Shown here: in pieces, positions 63,209 through 64,000 of the stretch
Layout: each line of letters starts with the position of its first letter
Position numbering within the stretch: the first letter of the stretch is position 1
Source of the DNA: Phallusia mammillata
Lineage: Eukaryota > Chordata > Ascidiacea > Phlebobranchia > Ascidiidae
DNA: 64,000 nucleotides
Reading direction: 5' to 3'
Assembly (NCBI GenBank): GCA_003260075.1
Contig: QLIY01000444.1
Coordinates: forward strand, 57,109 to 121,108
Notes under the pieces: model-generated
Database searches by the model: none
Seen by the model: the letters and a program-made list of their open reading frames with translations, nothing else
What the model was told of the DNA's origin: nothing
Translations under genes and position numbers: made by a program

Positions 63209-64000
63209 CTGTTGAAGAAGCTTGTCTTAGTTAGTGTTCTACATTCCGTTTTTTTACTGTAATATGCTAGTGCTAAAGCCAACCAAAAGTTTTGGATCTG
63301 TCTGATAATAAAACTTTTACACAATAACTTTTTCACCACCAAAATGACGTTGTTTTGCTTGCGTTTACTTACAATAGTTGAAGTTTACAATGATGATTCT
63401 TACATCATTGATCGGACCAACCAAGATTGGATAAATTTCTATAAAAAGTTAAAAAACACTTTAATAAAATGTATGTTACCTTGGTGTGGAGAAATGTTTT
63501 TTTCAACGTTTTTGTTACAACTTCAAGTTAAAACTTTTGTTGAAATGCAAGCACAATAACACCACATGTTATAAAACACGGGAGACATGTTTGTTTAAGT
63601 TGTTTCCGTATTTTGCTTTGAAACAGAGCAAACATCCTTCAGGAAAACTTGATTTAAATGGTGAGTGTAGGTTTCGTCATAAAAGACTGAGCTTAAATGC
63701 AACATTTTTTGTTAGTTCTGAAAAAAATCAACTTAGATTTGATTCCTGTGGTACTGTTTCTGTAATATATGCAAGTTAGAACATTATCCTGCACCAAGTA
63801 CCGCATGACATAGAGCAGGCGCAAGTGTATAGAGTTTGTTCTCCCCCCCCCCGCAATGGAGCATGGTTTGGCAACACCCTTTTGAGCTCTGTGAAGTAAC
63901 AATATAGTAAGAGTTGCATAAACTATGGTTGGTTTTTAAAAATGCCAGTAAAACAGGATTGCAAAAACTAGTCACAAAATCAATAGCTATAACTTAATTC
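63209..64000. other. Receptor E intron and upstream modules, unresolved
   Basis: A C10 tract at 63843-63852. A candidate small exon near 63369-63411 has a good donor but no convincing acceptor. The 5' end of receptor E continues past the window. Confidence 0.45.

Overview
This window looks like nuclear DNA of an ascidian tunicate, most likely a Ciona-type genome. The reasons are AT-rich non-coding sequence, many short exons split by small GT-AG introns, dense short hAT-type transposons, near-duplicate alleles left side by side (high heterozygosity), and predicted proteins of metazoan type. The species is inferred, not proven.

Layout. (1) 91-6654, plus strand: an 11-exon sodium-coupled monocarboxylate transporter of the SLC5A8/SLC5A12 type, apparently complete. 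(2) 8434-15034, 18972-26387, 27968-35516, 38471-47262 and 55691-63208 (running off the right edge), all minus strand: five head-to-tail adhesion-GPCR-like receptor genes, called A to E here. They share one plan: signal-peptide exon; six tiny Cys-rich exons of nearly constant length; a Ser/Thr-rich stalk; a GAIN-like region ending in a GPS motif; TM1-3 on a 232-nt exon; TM4-6 on 459 nt (split in D and E); and TM7 plus a cytoplasmic tail on the last exon. All Cys-rich exons that can be delimited are symmetric phase 1-1 modules. The ectodomain matches no family I recognise and is the best candidate for something undescribed. Fragments inside C suggest a sixth, broken or collapsed copy. (3) Intergenic regions at about 15.0-19.0, 26.4-28.0, 35.5-38.5 and 48.0-55.7 kb hold mostly transposons and assembly scars.

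Transposons. At least ten hAT-type non-autonomous elements can be delimited by terminal inverted repeats and 8-bp target duplications. One is nested in another inside an intron of the transporter gene. A pair of tRNA-derived SINE-like sequences lies near 54.1-54.5 kb.

Assembly quality. About 30 tracts of 10-12 C or G, most exactly 10, and about a dozen tracts of 17-97, interrupt the sequence. Many 10-mers sit exactly between two near-identical copies of the flanking sequence. They behave like gap or overlap placeholders rather than biology. Exon duplications beside them, especially in receptors C, D and E, should be distrusted until checked on reads. One true N gap lies at 52706-53134.

Function as a set. 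The receptors look like a lineage-specific tandem expansion with a variable mucin-like stalk. The sequence does not show ligand or tissue.
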